From positions 261,571 to 325,570 of the forward strand of contig NW_025841136.1 in the NCBI RefSeq assembly GCF_002878395.1: DNA of 64,000 bases, written 5' to 3'. The translations under genes and the position numbers were made by a program. Shown here one piece after another: positions 33,922 to 45,332 of this stretch (positions are counted from its first letter, which is position 1; each line of letters starts with the position of its first letter). Under the pieces are notes generated by a model. The model searched no databases and had not been told where the DNA came from. It saw nothing but the letters and a program-made list of their open reading frames with translations. Source of the DNA: Capsicum annuum. Lineage: Eukaryota; Streptophyta; Magnoliopsida; Solanales; Solanaceae.

Positions 33922-35428
33922 TGATAACACTCAACTTACATATCAAATTAAGTGCAAGGCAATCGTTGTCAATATATTTACCCAACTAAGAGTCAAGGTT
34001 GAATCCATGGGTAACAAGGTGAGTGGCGATTGAGTAGGTCCGAAATTAGAGCTACAAACTAGATTCAAACCTATGGTATAAAGTGGTTTGGGGATTTTGA
34101 AACAACTTTTACCATATAAACAATTCTTGGACTTCTAAGGGATGAATTTGAGACTAAGAAAAATTAGAGCGTAAATAATTATGAATGGACCTTGGTGTTA
34201 TGCTCTCCTAGGGGTAAATCATTCATGGATTCGTGAAGATTCGGTGAAAACTCTAATAGTTGATGATGTGGTAGGCTAGGTTAAAAGTCCTTGAGGTTAC
34301 TTTTTCAACAAAACCTCAAAGATGTCACTCATTAACTCTTTTGAATTCCTACCGAGTGTTTCAATTAAAGCTACCCACTACCTCAATTGAGCACCCTTAT
34401 TTCTAGGATGATACCCAAGGGAGAGTCAACCTTATAATTTCCCTTATGTCAAAGATAGTGAAAAATTAGCAAACTATACCCATTAGTTGTCTACTATTGC
34501 CCTGGTTCCCACATCCTTTTTCACGGATGATATAGGTTCTAAAAGTTCACCCAAACCCCTCTTTCAAGGATGGTTTTAGCTTTCAAGAGTTTGGGATTTT
34601 CATCCATCAAACCCATTGGAGTGTTTAGGGCTTTCACCCAGAAATTCGAATCAATTTAAACAAGCAATACTAGAACCCATCATCAACAAACTAAAATCTA
34701 TACAAATACATCACAACTCTCACACTTGCACCCTACTCAAACATAACCCCAATAGGTAGATTTAGCAAATCATAGACATAATAAATACAAATAAACCAAA
34801 ACTTCCATCAAAGTTATTCATTAAATAAATTAAAGATCGGGAAAACCACACTTTAAGCTCCAATGAATCTTTAATGAAAGATACCAAATCCACTCTTTGG
34901 AGTTCATCTAATTAAATTTTAACTGAAATTAGTACAAATTTAGGCTCCAATCTCCAAGAAATTGAAAACACCTAAACAAAGGATACGTAATGTGTAAGAT
35001 GGATGAAGATTAAAAATGGATGAAACTGAGCTAAAAAACCCCTAAATTATCCCTCAATTCCATATTTGATAGACATTATAAAAATGCCACCTTTCTCTTT
35101 GTCTCGTTAGGGGAATTACAATTTTGACATTAAAGCTTTTCTACTCAACTGTGATCGCCATTCTTTGATCGTGTTCACGATTGCTGCGATTGCAACCCTC
35201 AGGCCGTGATCGCAGGAACTAAGAGTCAATTTCTCAGCCTGCAGTTCAAATTTTATTCCTTTGGGTAACATTTTTTCTCTTTTTGACTTGAATGACTTGT
35301 TCATCTTTTCTTTTCAACTTTTCCTACACAAATGAGCGTTAGGTAAGAGATTTACATAAAATCAATCGAAAAGCATGATAGTTTAGGATTAAAATATACT
35401 TGAAAATCATCAAATTGATGAATTATCA
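33922..35428 (-). mobile_element. Element C 5' LTR (1507 bp)
   Basis: TG...CA on both strands (TGATAACAC at 33922, ATTATCA at 35428). It pairs with 12791-14297. It carries the same GATCGC word array at 35149-35214. Confidence 0.88.
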
Positions 35429-35433
35429 ACCAC

Positions 35434-35879
35434 AACAGTGGTCAAGTGACCACTATCATGGACACACGGAAGACTGCAAGAGCACCTAGAGACCACGATC
35501 GCAGTAACTGAGAGCACTCTTTCTCCCCTGTTTTCCTCTGTTCATCTCTTTTTTAAATTTACAATGATTTTAACCCTATTTAGTTTTCGATGAAAATTTT
35601 TGCACACTTTCCCTTTTCAAGCTTATCTAATGCACTCTTTTTTGCCACAAATGCATGAGTTATTCATATGCAAAAACTAATATCTATCCTACAAACACAT
35701 AACAAAAATGATACGAGCTACATTCGTGGCATTTGTGGTTTGCCTCCTACATAGTGCCTTGGTTATCATCATGCCATGACGTCTTCATTCTTTAATTCTC
35801 AAGGGGGGTCTGTAAGTCTCTACCTATTAACCTCCTCAGTATTAATAAGTTTTATTGCAACTTCTTCTGTCATTTTCTT
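35434..35879 (-). other. Element D non-coding segment with conserved post-coding block
   Basis: D sequence resumes after the C TSD. The block at 35735-35782 (GTGGTTTGCCTCCTACATAG, then CATGCCATGACG) is the D version of the block in B and C. A GATCGC word and an ACTGAGAG word near 35500 resemble the LTR arrays of C and D. No gene. Confidence 0.55.
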
Positions 35880-37400
35880 ATCCTCTTCTTCTTGACTTTG
35901 AGGTAACTCCTCCTTTGGCTGGGTTTTGGGTATTTTTCAACCCAAGACCTCTTTGAAGTGCTCTTTTATTGTCTTTCCACTCCTCATAACTATTTCTGAT
36001 ACTTAAGCGGTATTATTAGGATTAGAAATTTTATCACTAGGGAGATTGCCTCTAGGTTTAGCATTTAATCGTGTGAAGATTTGCCCAATTGGGATCTCTA
36101 ATTTTGTGATAGAGGTAGAGTGAGATACCATAGTTAGAGAGAGTTAGGAGAAGTCACCTTTTAACACACGAACCATTTTGTTCGTACCTTTCACTCTATT
36201 CAAGATTCTTGCAAGGACATCTTCTGTTTTTAATTTTTTAAAGTCAATGGATCTTGAATCTTTTTTATAAGCCTGATCGTGGTAAGGCACAAAGTGACAA
36301 TAATCATGTTCCCAATCTCTCAAAACTTGACCACTATACCGATTCATCCAATCTTGATTTTCACCCTGCCTTTGATAGGCCGGGTGAGAACCCCCCAAAT
36401 AGTTTGCCAAATATCAAATCTCTTCATCCAACTTCTTAGCTTCCTAATCTTCATCATAGGCTTTTGACGCTATGAAATTTACCATTTTTGAGGTTGAACC
36501 CATAACATACTTGGTTAGGAGACCAAGGTGGGTCAAAATCTTTTCCATAGTCTTGTCTTGTTCCTCATCCTTCTTTCTTTGTTCCTTATTAACCATGGAT
36601 GTCGATGGAGAGATATTGGGGATGTTGATATCTCAGGTATGCCATTTCTAATTTTGTTTAGTTACTGCTCTATACAGTTTCATAGCCACATGGAAGTGTA
36701 GGTTCCAGAGAGAACCTTTTGCTGCATTGTTTACCATGGTTTAGTTCAAAGGATCTAGTGCCCGATAGAATATGTGGAGAAGTATCTTCACCGGAATCTT
36801 GTGGTTTGGGCATTTGGCTAATTTTTTGTTAAATCTCTCCCATTCTTCATGAAATGGATCCCCACTCCTTTATCTAGAGTTTATGATTTTATATCTCATA
36901 TGACACATCTTGGAGGGAGGGAAGTATTTATCAAGAAACATCATTGTAAGCTTATTCCACGAAGAGATTGAACCCGTAGAAAGTGAACGGACACATAACA
37001 TCACCTTGCCCGTTAGTGAGAATGGAAAAATATGAAGCCAAAAGGATTCATAAGTGATGTGTGCAATGGTTCACATAACTCCGAAAAATCCTTTAAGTGA
37101 AAATATGGGTACTCTTAAGCTTGAACCCCGTATAGCAGCTTTATTTGAAATAAGTGTAGGATGTTGCTAGTCACATAGAAGGTCCCATTCCCATGAGTTG
37201 GTGGGATACAGATTGTACCCATTTAACATGCATTATTTAGTTGTCCTTCTCATTCAAGGAGGATATCAAATGACTCCACATGTTTAGTTCCTTTATTCAT
37301 AGTTCCGTTCATGCTTTGACCACCTAACAATTAAATAAAACAATGCAAGTAAACCACTCCACCTCGGATATACCCAAATAAAAAGAACATTGTACAAGCA
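35880..37400 (-). pseudogene. Element D gag (Athila-like), frame-broken
   Basis: The PBS-side part (about 36700-37240) encodes the capsid region in broken frames. It includes a stretch ending FLDKYFPPSKM-like and a CPNHKIPVKILLHIFYRALD-like stretch (about 36740-36830), typical of Athila gag. The frame at 36144-36410 has GGSHPAYQRQG (a Gly/Gln/Arg linker) and LKTEDVLARILNRVKG, the coiled segment common in gag of this group. No protease or RT is seen after it and the 3' non-coding block follows closely, so D is gag-only. Confidence 0.65.
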
Positions 37401-37415
37401 AAATCAATATTTCAC

Positions 37416-37432
37416 TCCCAACAACGGTGCCA
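37416..37432 (-). other. Element D primer-binding site (tRNA-Asp type)
   Basis: The minus strand reads TGGCACCGTTGTTGGGA, close to the Athila tRNA-Asp-type site. It lies 3 bases inside the LTR. Confidence 0.8.
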
Positions 37433-37435
37433 TTT

Positions 37436-38505
37436 TTATAACACTCAACTGACTTTCATGTTTGAAGGGTGAGGTGGTCATTGTCAATAACCCAACTCGA
37501 GTTAGGATCGAATCCACCAATACTGAATTACAAAATTCAAGTCCTATGGATGCTCTATTTAATAAAGGGTTACCTAAAATATTAACAAAAATGACACATA
37601 AAATAAACTAGGGAAATTAATTTGGGATTTATTTGTAATGATTTTTTGTTAACAATGCCCAAATATGACACTTTTGACTTAAAATCAAGTTTTAAGGAGA
37701 TCGTGGGATTATGTCTACCTAAAAGTAAAAACATGTGGGTTTATTATGGTTTAACATGAAAATTAGTTGTTAACTAAAGGATAGGCTATGTCAAAGATCA
37801 TTGTGGTTAATCTTTCAGTAAAACCACAATGATTTCACCCATTGGCTCTTTCGAGGACCTAACAAGTATGCAATTCATAATCACCCAAAACCTCAATCAA
37901 GCATCCCTATTTCTAGGCTGATGATCTTGATATGATTTACACTATAATGGTACTTATTTCTAAGATTGTAAAAGGTAGTAACCCATAGGCTTAATTGTCC
38001 ACCATTGTCTTGTCCCCCTATAGCCCTCTTTCAAGAATGTTATGGGTTACCTCATGTTCACCTTCATCCCTCTTTCAAAGATGATGAAGGGTTTCTAGAG
38101 TATGGGGTTTTCACCCATCAAACCCATTTGGAGATGTGGGGTTTTCACCCATAGATTCCAACTAATAAATTCAAGAAATGGTGGAATCCATACTCAACAA
38201 CTAATAATCATATAAATACAACAACACCCCCACACACAATTAGACTTTAGTTCAATATAATCCCAAGAATAATTTACATATCTACTCATGAAGAAAGTAA
38301 GAAAATATATACCATAAGGATTATCCAAAGCATTCATTCTTCACAAAATACTAAGAAATTGAGCCTCTACAATGAGTTACACACTTGCCCATTTAGGGTT
38401 TCTTGCTTTAAATTTAAAATAGTATATGACATAAGCAATACCCAAAGAAAAAAGGGTTCTTACCTATATAAGGTTTGGGATTCATCTAAGGTATATTAAA
38501 AAACT
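37436..38505 (-). mobile_element. Element D 5' LTR, truncated
   Basis: It aligns with 6664 to about 7745 of the 3' LTR. The outer 355 bp, including the word array, are missing. At about 38503-38515 the DNA passes into element A LTR through a short stretch (CCTTTGGTCAT) resembling both sequences, so a microhomology deletion is likely. Confidence 0.8.
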
Positions 38506-40248
38506 ACCCTTTGGTCATCCATTACACACTTTAGAAGATCAAACACACTCAAAACTCTCTCTAAAACTTATCAAGAAAGATTGGGCTAGGGTTTCTTTAA
38601 ACTAGTAATCTAAGGACTTAAAGATAAAGTTATCTTCGTGAATCTTCTTAATTCAGGCATATGAGTTTTCCCTCATTGTTAGTTCACTAAAATCATAAGT
38701 TTTAAGTACTATTCATTAGTCGTTTATGGTGGTTTTGAAAACCATGGTTGAGGGTTTGAGTACATAATGTTGAATATTGCTTTCTTATATTTTAAATTAT
38801 GATTATAAATATTTTGATAATAGTTTTTCACATGTGGGTGCATGGTAATTTTTGTTTAAAAAATGGGTCATGTTTAACACTAAATTTGCTGGTTTTTTAT
38901 TCCCTCAACTTATTTGTGAAAATATTAATGGGAATGATCTTGTCAAATGTTGATTGGTGTTTTAAATTAAGGCATTGGCTTACGAATTTTAATGATTGGT
39001 AAATGGTTTATGAAGGCCTTCTTGGTCATAAATTTGTTTGAAATACGAAATGGGTTTGAGTCCCTAAATTTTGAATTGAATTATTCTCTTAGTTTAGGTA
39101 ATAGGGTTGAATCCCAAATTGATTTATAATGGTTATCGCATATTGTAGGTTTGCAAGTAGGGTTGTTATGATGATACCAATAGGAATTCTTTGGTAAGTA
39201 ATTAGAGTAATGGTTGTGTATGCAAAACAAATATTGTATATAAGGTTTAAATCAGGATATGTAATTAGGCTGAAAAAGTAGTGTCCAAAGGACTAACATT
39301 GGAAACCACTCTAGTCGGTGCCAATATCTATATGATATAGAGGTTTGAGTCCTCCAAATCAATATATAAATGGGAAGTTTTAGTCCCTCATATTATATAC
39401 GTTGGTGACTAAGTCACCTTAATTATGCTGGAGGTTTGAGTCCTCTATAATGGATTATACGGATATAGGTATTCCCTAGTTTGTGTAGCTACACACACTA
39501 GGACCCTTCCATCTAGGGGAGAGTTGGGCCATATAGCCTATAGATTCCTTTTTATATAATGGTTATGCTACATAGCCCAGGTTAAGGTTTTTAAAGTTCA
39601 TTCTAAGACTTGTTCCCTACCCCAGCAAGTGGTATTGTATACAATATATGTATTTCTAGTGATATTATGCTTTGGATGTTGCACTAGTTTAGAACTGTTA
39701 TTATGGCACTATTTTGTTCCTCTATCCCTGAGTTACTTTCTAGCGCTCTAATTGCTAACCATGTCCAAACACAAAATCACCATGCAATATAGTCACTAAA
39801 AATTCCTCTACTCTTCTTGCACATTGATCAGGTACTGCAGATAGTTCATGAGTTGACATTGAAGTGGTGAGCTTCCATAGTTAGGAAGGCTTCATTTTAT
39901 GTTCCTTGTTTCCTATGTCTTAGACCTTGTTTACACTTTGTTTTGGCTACTGCTAGGGGAATGTCCCATATTTTTTTGATTTCAATTTGGTAGAGATTTT
40001 GTTAAACTACATTGGACTTGGGTGGTTTAGTTAATTATTTGGTGAAAGATGGTTATCTGGTTGCTAGTGGTTAGTATAGACTTATCATGAATTATTATTA
40101 ATTTTATTCTATGCTATCTTATTATATGTTCCAAATTTATCCAATATTTATGGTTATATATTGTTTACGCTAGATGAAAGGGGTGATCTCTAGTCCACGT
40201 CGGACTTAAGATACTCATCACGGCTAGGACCTAGTTTGGGTCTTGACA
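38503..40248 (+). mobile_element. Element A 5' LTR, right fragment
   Basis: It aligns with about 45908-47636 of the 3' LTR from TTACACAC to the end GACA. About 250 bp between the left fragment (ending 6663) and this piece are missing. The open frame at 38799-39002 is not supported as a gene. Confidence 0.85.
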
Positions 40249-40252
40249 AAGT

Positions 40253-40264
40253 TTTTATTAGAGC
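40253..40264 (+). other. Element A primer-binding site (tRNA-iMet type)
   Basis: TTTTATTAGAGC, against canonical TGGTATCAGAGC (9 of 12), followed by CTAGGTTCATGG, as usual in Tekay/Del elements. Confidence 0.75.
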
Positions 40265-40461
40265 CTAGGTTCATGGTCAATTGGATGTCCATAAAGTTAT
40301 GTCAACTAAAGTCTCATTTATGGGTATATAGTATGCCACACTTCTAAGAGAGAGGCTATGAGACATATGGGGATGTTTCCCTTTCTTATTGTCTTCATTT
40401 AGGGCTATAAAGTCTATGGTATTAGATTCCTCTAATTCCTATTTTCTCTCTCTTTTAGATC

Positions 40462-41740
40462 ATGCCTACTAAATGATCTGAAACTCATGAAAACTCTTTT
40501 ATTCAATTTGGGGACACTGTTAAAGGGACACGTCTTGCTTATAGGGATTCATACCTGATCTATGGGTCCAGTTCTCAATTTTCCTCCTGGGGTTTCTCTA
40601 GTTTCCTCAATCCTTCTTCAAGCTCCTCAAACTGATGTGAAAAATGTTGAGTTTTTTTAGACTGTTCGTATGGTTGGTCAGTTTGTAGATTCTCAATATA
40701 AGAATAGTTCTCTATATTTTGAGGACACAAGGGTTGGATAATTCATGAGGTTGAGTCCTTAAACTTTTACTAGTGTTAAGGTTAAAGAGGATCCACAAGA
40801 TTTTATTGATGAGATGGAGAATATCCTCTAGATTATGTATTGTTGAGCGTGTGAAGTTCGCTTTCTATCAATTGAAGGATGTGGCAAACCAATGGTATAA
40901 GGAATGGGAATATTCCAATGGAGATAATACTAACTCTACACTATGGGATGATTTTTCTAGTGCCTTTTTGGACCGCTTCTTTTCTCTAAAGTTATGGGAG
41001 GCAAAAGCAGAGTAATTTATGAATCTAAGGCAAAGTAGAATGTCGGCCAAGGAGTATTCATTGAAATTTCATCAGTAGTCAACATATACCCCTGAGTTGG
41101 TGTCTAGCATAAGAGATAGATTGTGTAAGTTTGCTTTTAGGTTGTCCCATGAGTTGATTCTAGAAAGAAAAGTTGCCTTTGTTGAATAGAGGTATGGATA
41201 TTTCTCAGCTTGGGGTGTATATGAGGTAGGTTAAGGAAGAAAAGAAGAAGCAAGCTGATATTGGTGAGAGGTAGAGCAAGAAATTTAGATTTTTTGATTG
41301 GGGTAGAGGCCAATAGCAGAGTGATAGACATAGGTGAAAGTGGCCTAAAAAGAAGTGGGGTAGTTTTAGTTCTTTCTCTATGGCTAGTATTCCATACCCA
41401 AAGCCATTAGTTGAGTATTTTTCTCAGCATGATAGAGTGAACAGGGCACAGGGTGCCTATTCTCAAGCTAGCGGGGCTCAGTTTGCTACATTGTATCCTC
41501 CTTACAAATTTTAAGGTCAGCTGTACCGTGGCCAATATGAGAATAGGAGAAACAGATGTTTTAATTATGGTTATATTGGCCATATACAATGTGATTGTCC
41601 TTTTAGGGTTACTTCTGAGTCTAATAAGGTTTCTATTTCCTCTTTATTAGCTCTTGCAACAACGGTGTTGCTTCTACTTCTAGCACTATAACTGACCAAA
41701 ATTTCATATATGCTCTAGCTTCTCGTCAAGACTCTAAGGC
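40462..41740 (+). pseudogene. Element A gag
   Basis: It starts at ATG 40462 (MPTK). Words of the Ty3/gypsy gag capsid domain appear in shifting frames: DPQDFIDEMEN-like (about 40785-40815), VKFAFYQLKDVANQWY (about 40850-40897) and SAFLDRFF (40958-40981). The nucleocapsid knuckle at about 41551-41600 reads CFNYGYIGHIQCDCP, with the second Cys changed to Tyr. Many in-frame TAG and TGA codons stand where Gln, Arg or Trp is expected. It would have formed the particle shell. Confidence 0.75.
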
Positions 41741-42300
41741 ATCACTCAATGTTGTTACTAGTATGTTGAAACTCTTTTCCCGTGATGTGCATTGTTTACT
41801 TGATCCAGGGTCCACTTACTTTTATGTGACCCCATTTGTGGCTGTGCATTTTGGTATTCATCCTGAGTGTATTTCTGATTCTTTTTCCATTTCTACCCTC
41901 GTGGGATACTCTATAGTTTCTAGAAGAGTCTATAGGGGTATGTGGTATCAAGGAAACTCTAGTGGACTTGATAGAGTTTGACATAGTTTACTTTTGATAT
42001 TATTTTGGGAATGGAATAGTTGCACTAGTACTATTCTTCTTTAGACTGTTGGACTCATAAAGTCATGTTTAAATTCCCTAGTGAGCCAATTGTTAAATGG
42101 GAGGGAAGTTCTCTAGTGCCTAAGGGGAGGTTCATATCGTATCTTAGAGCCTGAAGGTTAATTTCTAATGGTTGTCTCTATTATTTTATTTGGGTTAAAG
42201 ATTCTAACTTAGAGGGTCCTTCATTGACATTTGTTCTTTTAGTTTGTGAATTCTCAGAGGTTTTTCTTAATGATCTTCATGGTGTCATCTCGATAGGGAG
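41741..42300 (+). pseudogene. Element A protease region
   Basis: The aspartic protease is recognised by LDPGSTYFYVTPFVAVHFG (about 41800-41850), where the usual DSGST reads DPGST, followed by a STLVGYSIV word and VYRG. A linker follows with LVPKGRF-like and SYLRA-like words. Stops occur and the flap region is deleted or scrambled near 41945-42010. Confidence 0.7.
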
Positions 42301-43600
42301 AATGATTTTGGTCCTGACCTTATTCCAGACACTCATTCTATCTCTATTCCCTATATAGAATAGCTCCAGCTGAGTTAAAGAAACTCAAAGATCGGTTAAA
42401 GGATCTCTCAGAAAAGGGTTTCATCCATCCCAATGTGTCCTCATGGTGTCTACCTATCTTGTTCTTAGATAAGAAGGATGGTTGTCTTTATATGTGAATT
42501 GATTACCAACAGTTAAACAAGGTGATGGTAAAGAACAAGTATCCAATTCCTAGAATTAATGATCCATTTGATTAGGTTCAGGGTGCCAAATTCTTCTCTA
42601 AGATCGATCTTTGGTTTGGGTATCATTAGTTAAAGATTAGGGAGGTGGATATCCCTAAGATATCTTTTCATACCCAGTATGGGCATTTTGAGTTCTTCGT
42701 GATGTCATATGGCTTGACTAATGCCGCTATGGCATTCATGGACTTGATGAATAGAGTTTTCCGTTAGTTTTTAGATTTGTTCATAATTATCTTCATCGAT
42801 GATATTCTGGTATACTCTAAGAGTAAGGAGTATCATGTTGATCACCTCCGTCTGGTGTTGTAGACCTTGAAATATCAATAGTTGTATGCTAAGTTTTCTA
42901 AATGTAAGTTCTAGTTAAATGTTGGAACTTATTTGGGTCATGTTGTGTCTAGTTAGGGGATCATAGTGGATCCTCATAAGGTTGTGAGGTTAAAAAATGG
43001 CCAAGACCCAAGACTCCAATAAATATTCAGAGCTTCTTAGGTTTAGATAGTTATTATAGGAAGTTCATAGAATGTTTTCTTCTATTGCTGCTCCATTGAC
43101 TAAGTTGACTAAGAAGAAGTTGAAGTTCTTCTGGTCTGATGCTTGCGAGGGTAGTTTTAGTAGATAAAAGATAAGTTGACTTCAGCTTCGATCTTGACTC
43201 TACCTGAGGGTACTGAGGGTTTTGTCATCTATTGTGATACGTCCCGAGTTGGGTTGGGTTGTGTGTTAATGCAGCATGGAAAGGTAGTTGCTTATGCCTC
43301 TAGACAGTTAAAGGTTTATGAGAAGAACTATCCGACTCATGACTTGGAATTGTTAGTTGTGGTATTTGTATTTAAATTTGGTATCACTATTTATTTGGAG
43401 TCCATGTTGATATCTTTTTTGATCATAAGAGCCAGCAGTATGTGCTCACTCAGAAAAAGCTTAATCTCAGGCAAAAGACGTGGATTGAGTTGCTGAGGAC
43501 TATAATATGAGTCTCCACTACCATCTAGGTAAATCTAACGTTGTTGCTAATACTTTTAGTAGGTTATCCATGGGGATTCTAGCTCATGTGGATAAGGATA
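42301..43600 (+). pseudogene. Element A reverse transcriptase and RNase H
   Basis: RT begins near 42345 (PYRIAPAELKKLKDRLKD). KKDG at 42472, IDYQQLNKVMVKNKYPIP at 42497-42550 and a SFGLTN-like word at about 42708 precede the active site FIDDILVYS (42792-42818, both Asp intact). RNase H follows at 43176-43590: [39 protein letters not shown], then [18 protein letters not shown] words in another frame. Broken by several stops and frameshifts. Confidence 0.88.
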
Positions 43601-45140
43601 ACTAGAAATTAGTGAAGGATATTCACCGCTTGGCTAATCTTTGAGTTCGCCTCTTGGACTCTAAGGATAGTGGTGTGTTTGTACAACAGGTGGTGCAATC
43701 ATTTCTTGGTTCTTATATAAAGGAGAAAAAGATATTAGACCCTCTCTTGATAAAGATCAAGGATGCTCTAGGTAAGTAGAAGGTGATGGCCTTCAAGATC
43801 TATGGTGTTTGTGATGGTATCTTGAGGTACCAAGGGAGGATGTGTGTTCCCAATAAAGACTGACTGCGAGATAAGATCCTACCCGAGGCCTAGGAATTGT
43901 GATATAGATTTATCTTGATTTAATAAAGATGTATCATGATCTCAAGGACATATATTGGTGGAATAATATGAAGGGAGATCTAGCCAGCTTTGTGGCTAAA
44001 TATATGGTGTGTCAGCAAGTGAGTATGGAGTACATGAGGCCCAGTGGGCTACTCCATAAAATTTAATTACCAGTGTGAAAGTGGGAGATAATTAATAGAG
44101 ATTTCATTACCATCCTTCTGCGGTCGTAAAATCAATGTGACTCTATATGGGCCATTGTGGATAGGATGACTAAGTTACCTCACTTTTTGCTAGTAAGGAC
44201 TAATTATTCCGCCGAGGACTATGAAAAGTTGTTCCTTTAGGAGGTTGTAAAGTTACATAGTGTGCCTGTCTTGATTATTTTGGATTGTGGTGCTTAGTTT
44301 TCATCATATTTCTTGTACTTTTTTTAGCGTAGTCTAGGTCTAAGGTGAGTCTAAGTACTGCTTTCCACCCGCAGTAGGATGGGCAAGCAGAAAGAACTAT
44401 TCAGACTCTGGAAGAGATTCTTTGAGCCCCAGTAATTGAATTCTGTGGTAGTTAGTATGACCATTTTCCTCCGATTGAATTTTCCTATAATAATAGTTAC
44501 CATTCTAGCATCGGCATGGCTCCATTTGAGGTATTGTTTGGTAGGAGCTATATGTCTCCTATTGGGTTGTTTGAGGTTGGTGAGGCGAAGATATTTGGCC
44601 TAAATTTGTTTCACCAAGCTATGGGGAAGGTGAAAGTGATTCAGGATAGGCTTAGGACCGCCAAAAGTCACCAAAAGTCCTATTCAAATGTTAGGTGAGG
44701 GGACTTAGATTTTAAGGTAGGAGATTGGGAGTTGTTGAAGCTATCTACCATGAAGGGAGTAATTTATTTTGGAAAGAAGGGAAAGCTTAGTCCCCAGTAT
44801 ATTGGCCCGTACTTGGTTTAAAGAAGGGTTGGCAATGTTTCATGTGTGTTGGATTTTCCCACTAACATGAGTTCCATTCATCCAGTATTCCATGTGTCCA
44901 TATTGCAAAAATAAGTGGGTGACCCTTAGTTGGTTGTTCCCTTGGAGAACATAGGTATTTCAGATTCTTTGTCCTATGAAGAGGTTGCAATGAGGATCTT
45001 AGATCAGAAGTTCATCGATAAAGGATGAAATATGTGGTTTTGGTAAAGGTTGTATGACGAAACCAAAAGTCAGAGAAAGCTACTTGAGAAGCCAAGAAGG
45101 ACATGAAGTCCAACTATCCATTCCTCTTCCCTTTTCCAAA
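43601..45140 (+). pseudogene. Element A integrase with chromodomain-like tail
   Basis: Integrase zinc region at about 43880-44020. The core shows FHPQ and GQAERT-like words (about 44365-44400) and MAPFEVLFGRSYMSPIG (44516-44565). The GKLSPQYIGPY word (about 44780-44815) is the conserved C-terminal GPF-type motif. At about 44990-45120 the order ILDQ..., VKVV-like, NQKSEKAT-like, YPFLF-like matches the pattern of Tekay chromodomain tails, which are thought to bind heterochromatin marks and guide insertion. Broken by many stops. Confidence 0.8.
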
Positions 45141-45320
45141 AATTCATGCTTGAGGTATGTGTGTATTCTTAACATCTTTGTTTTCTGACTCTATTAAAGA
45201 AAAGATCGATTTCCTTGGTATCTTTATTTTCTAAATTAGTTAAAGGTAAGAGTAGAGATATTTGGGGTTCTATCGTGCTAGTCGATGCCTTGTCCCATCA
45301 TTCGATGATGAATAATCCGA

Positions 45321-45332
45321 AATGGGGGAGAC
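45321..45332 (+). other. Element A polypurine tract
   Basis: AATGGGGGAGAC directly precedes the 3' LTR start. Its role would be second-strand priming. Confidence 0.75.

Larger units (their letters stand above)
12791..35428 (-). mobile_element. Element C: Athila-like non-autonomous LTR element, host of B and the LINE
   Basis: Two LTRs of the same length (1507 bp, 12791-14297 and 33922-35428) lie in the same orientation. The PPT is at the inner edge of the lower LTR, and a tRNA-Asp-type PBS is at the inner edge of the upper LTR. The flanks are ACCGC (12786-12790) and ACCAC (35429-35433), a TSD with one G-to-A change. The internal region is 14298-14642, 23265-24287 and 30922-33921, about 4.4 kb once B and the LINE are removed. 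Only a gag remnant is found, with no pol, so C is gag-only like D and probably depended on proteins from an autonomous relative such as B. Confidence 0.8.
6664..38505 (-). mobile_element. Element D: Athila-like gag-only LTR element, nested in A's LTR
   Basis: This minus-strand element has its 3' LTR at 6664-8098, a PPT just inside it, gag at about 35880-37400, a tRNA-Asp-type PBS (37416-37432) and a truncated 5' LTR (37436 to about 38505). No pol domain is seen between gag and the 3' non-coding region. The conserved post-coding block (35735-35782) lies close behind gag, so I read D as a non-autonomous element. Without its inserts it would be about 6.8 kb. The upper end lost about 355 bp of LTR together with about 250 bp of the host A LTR, so no TSD can be checked on that side. 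Confidence 0.7.
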
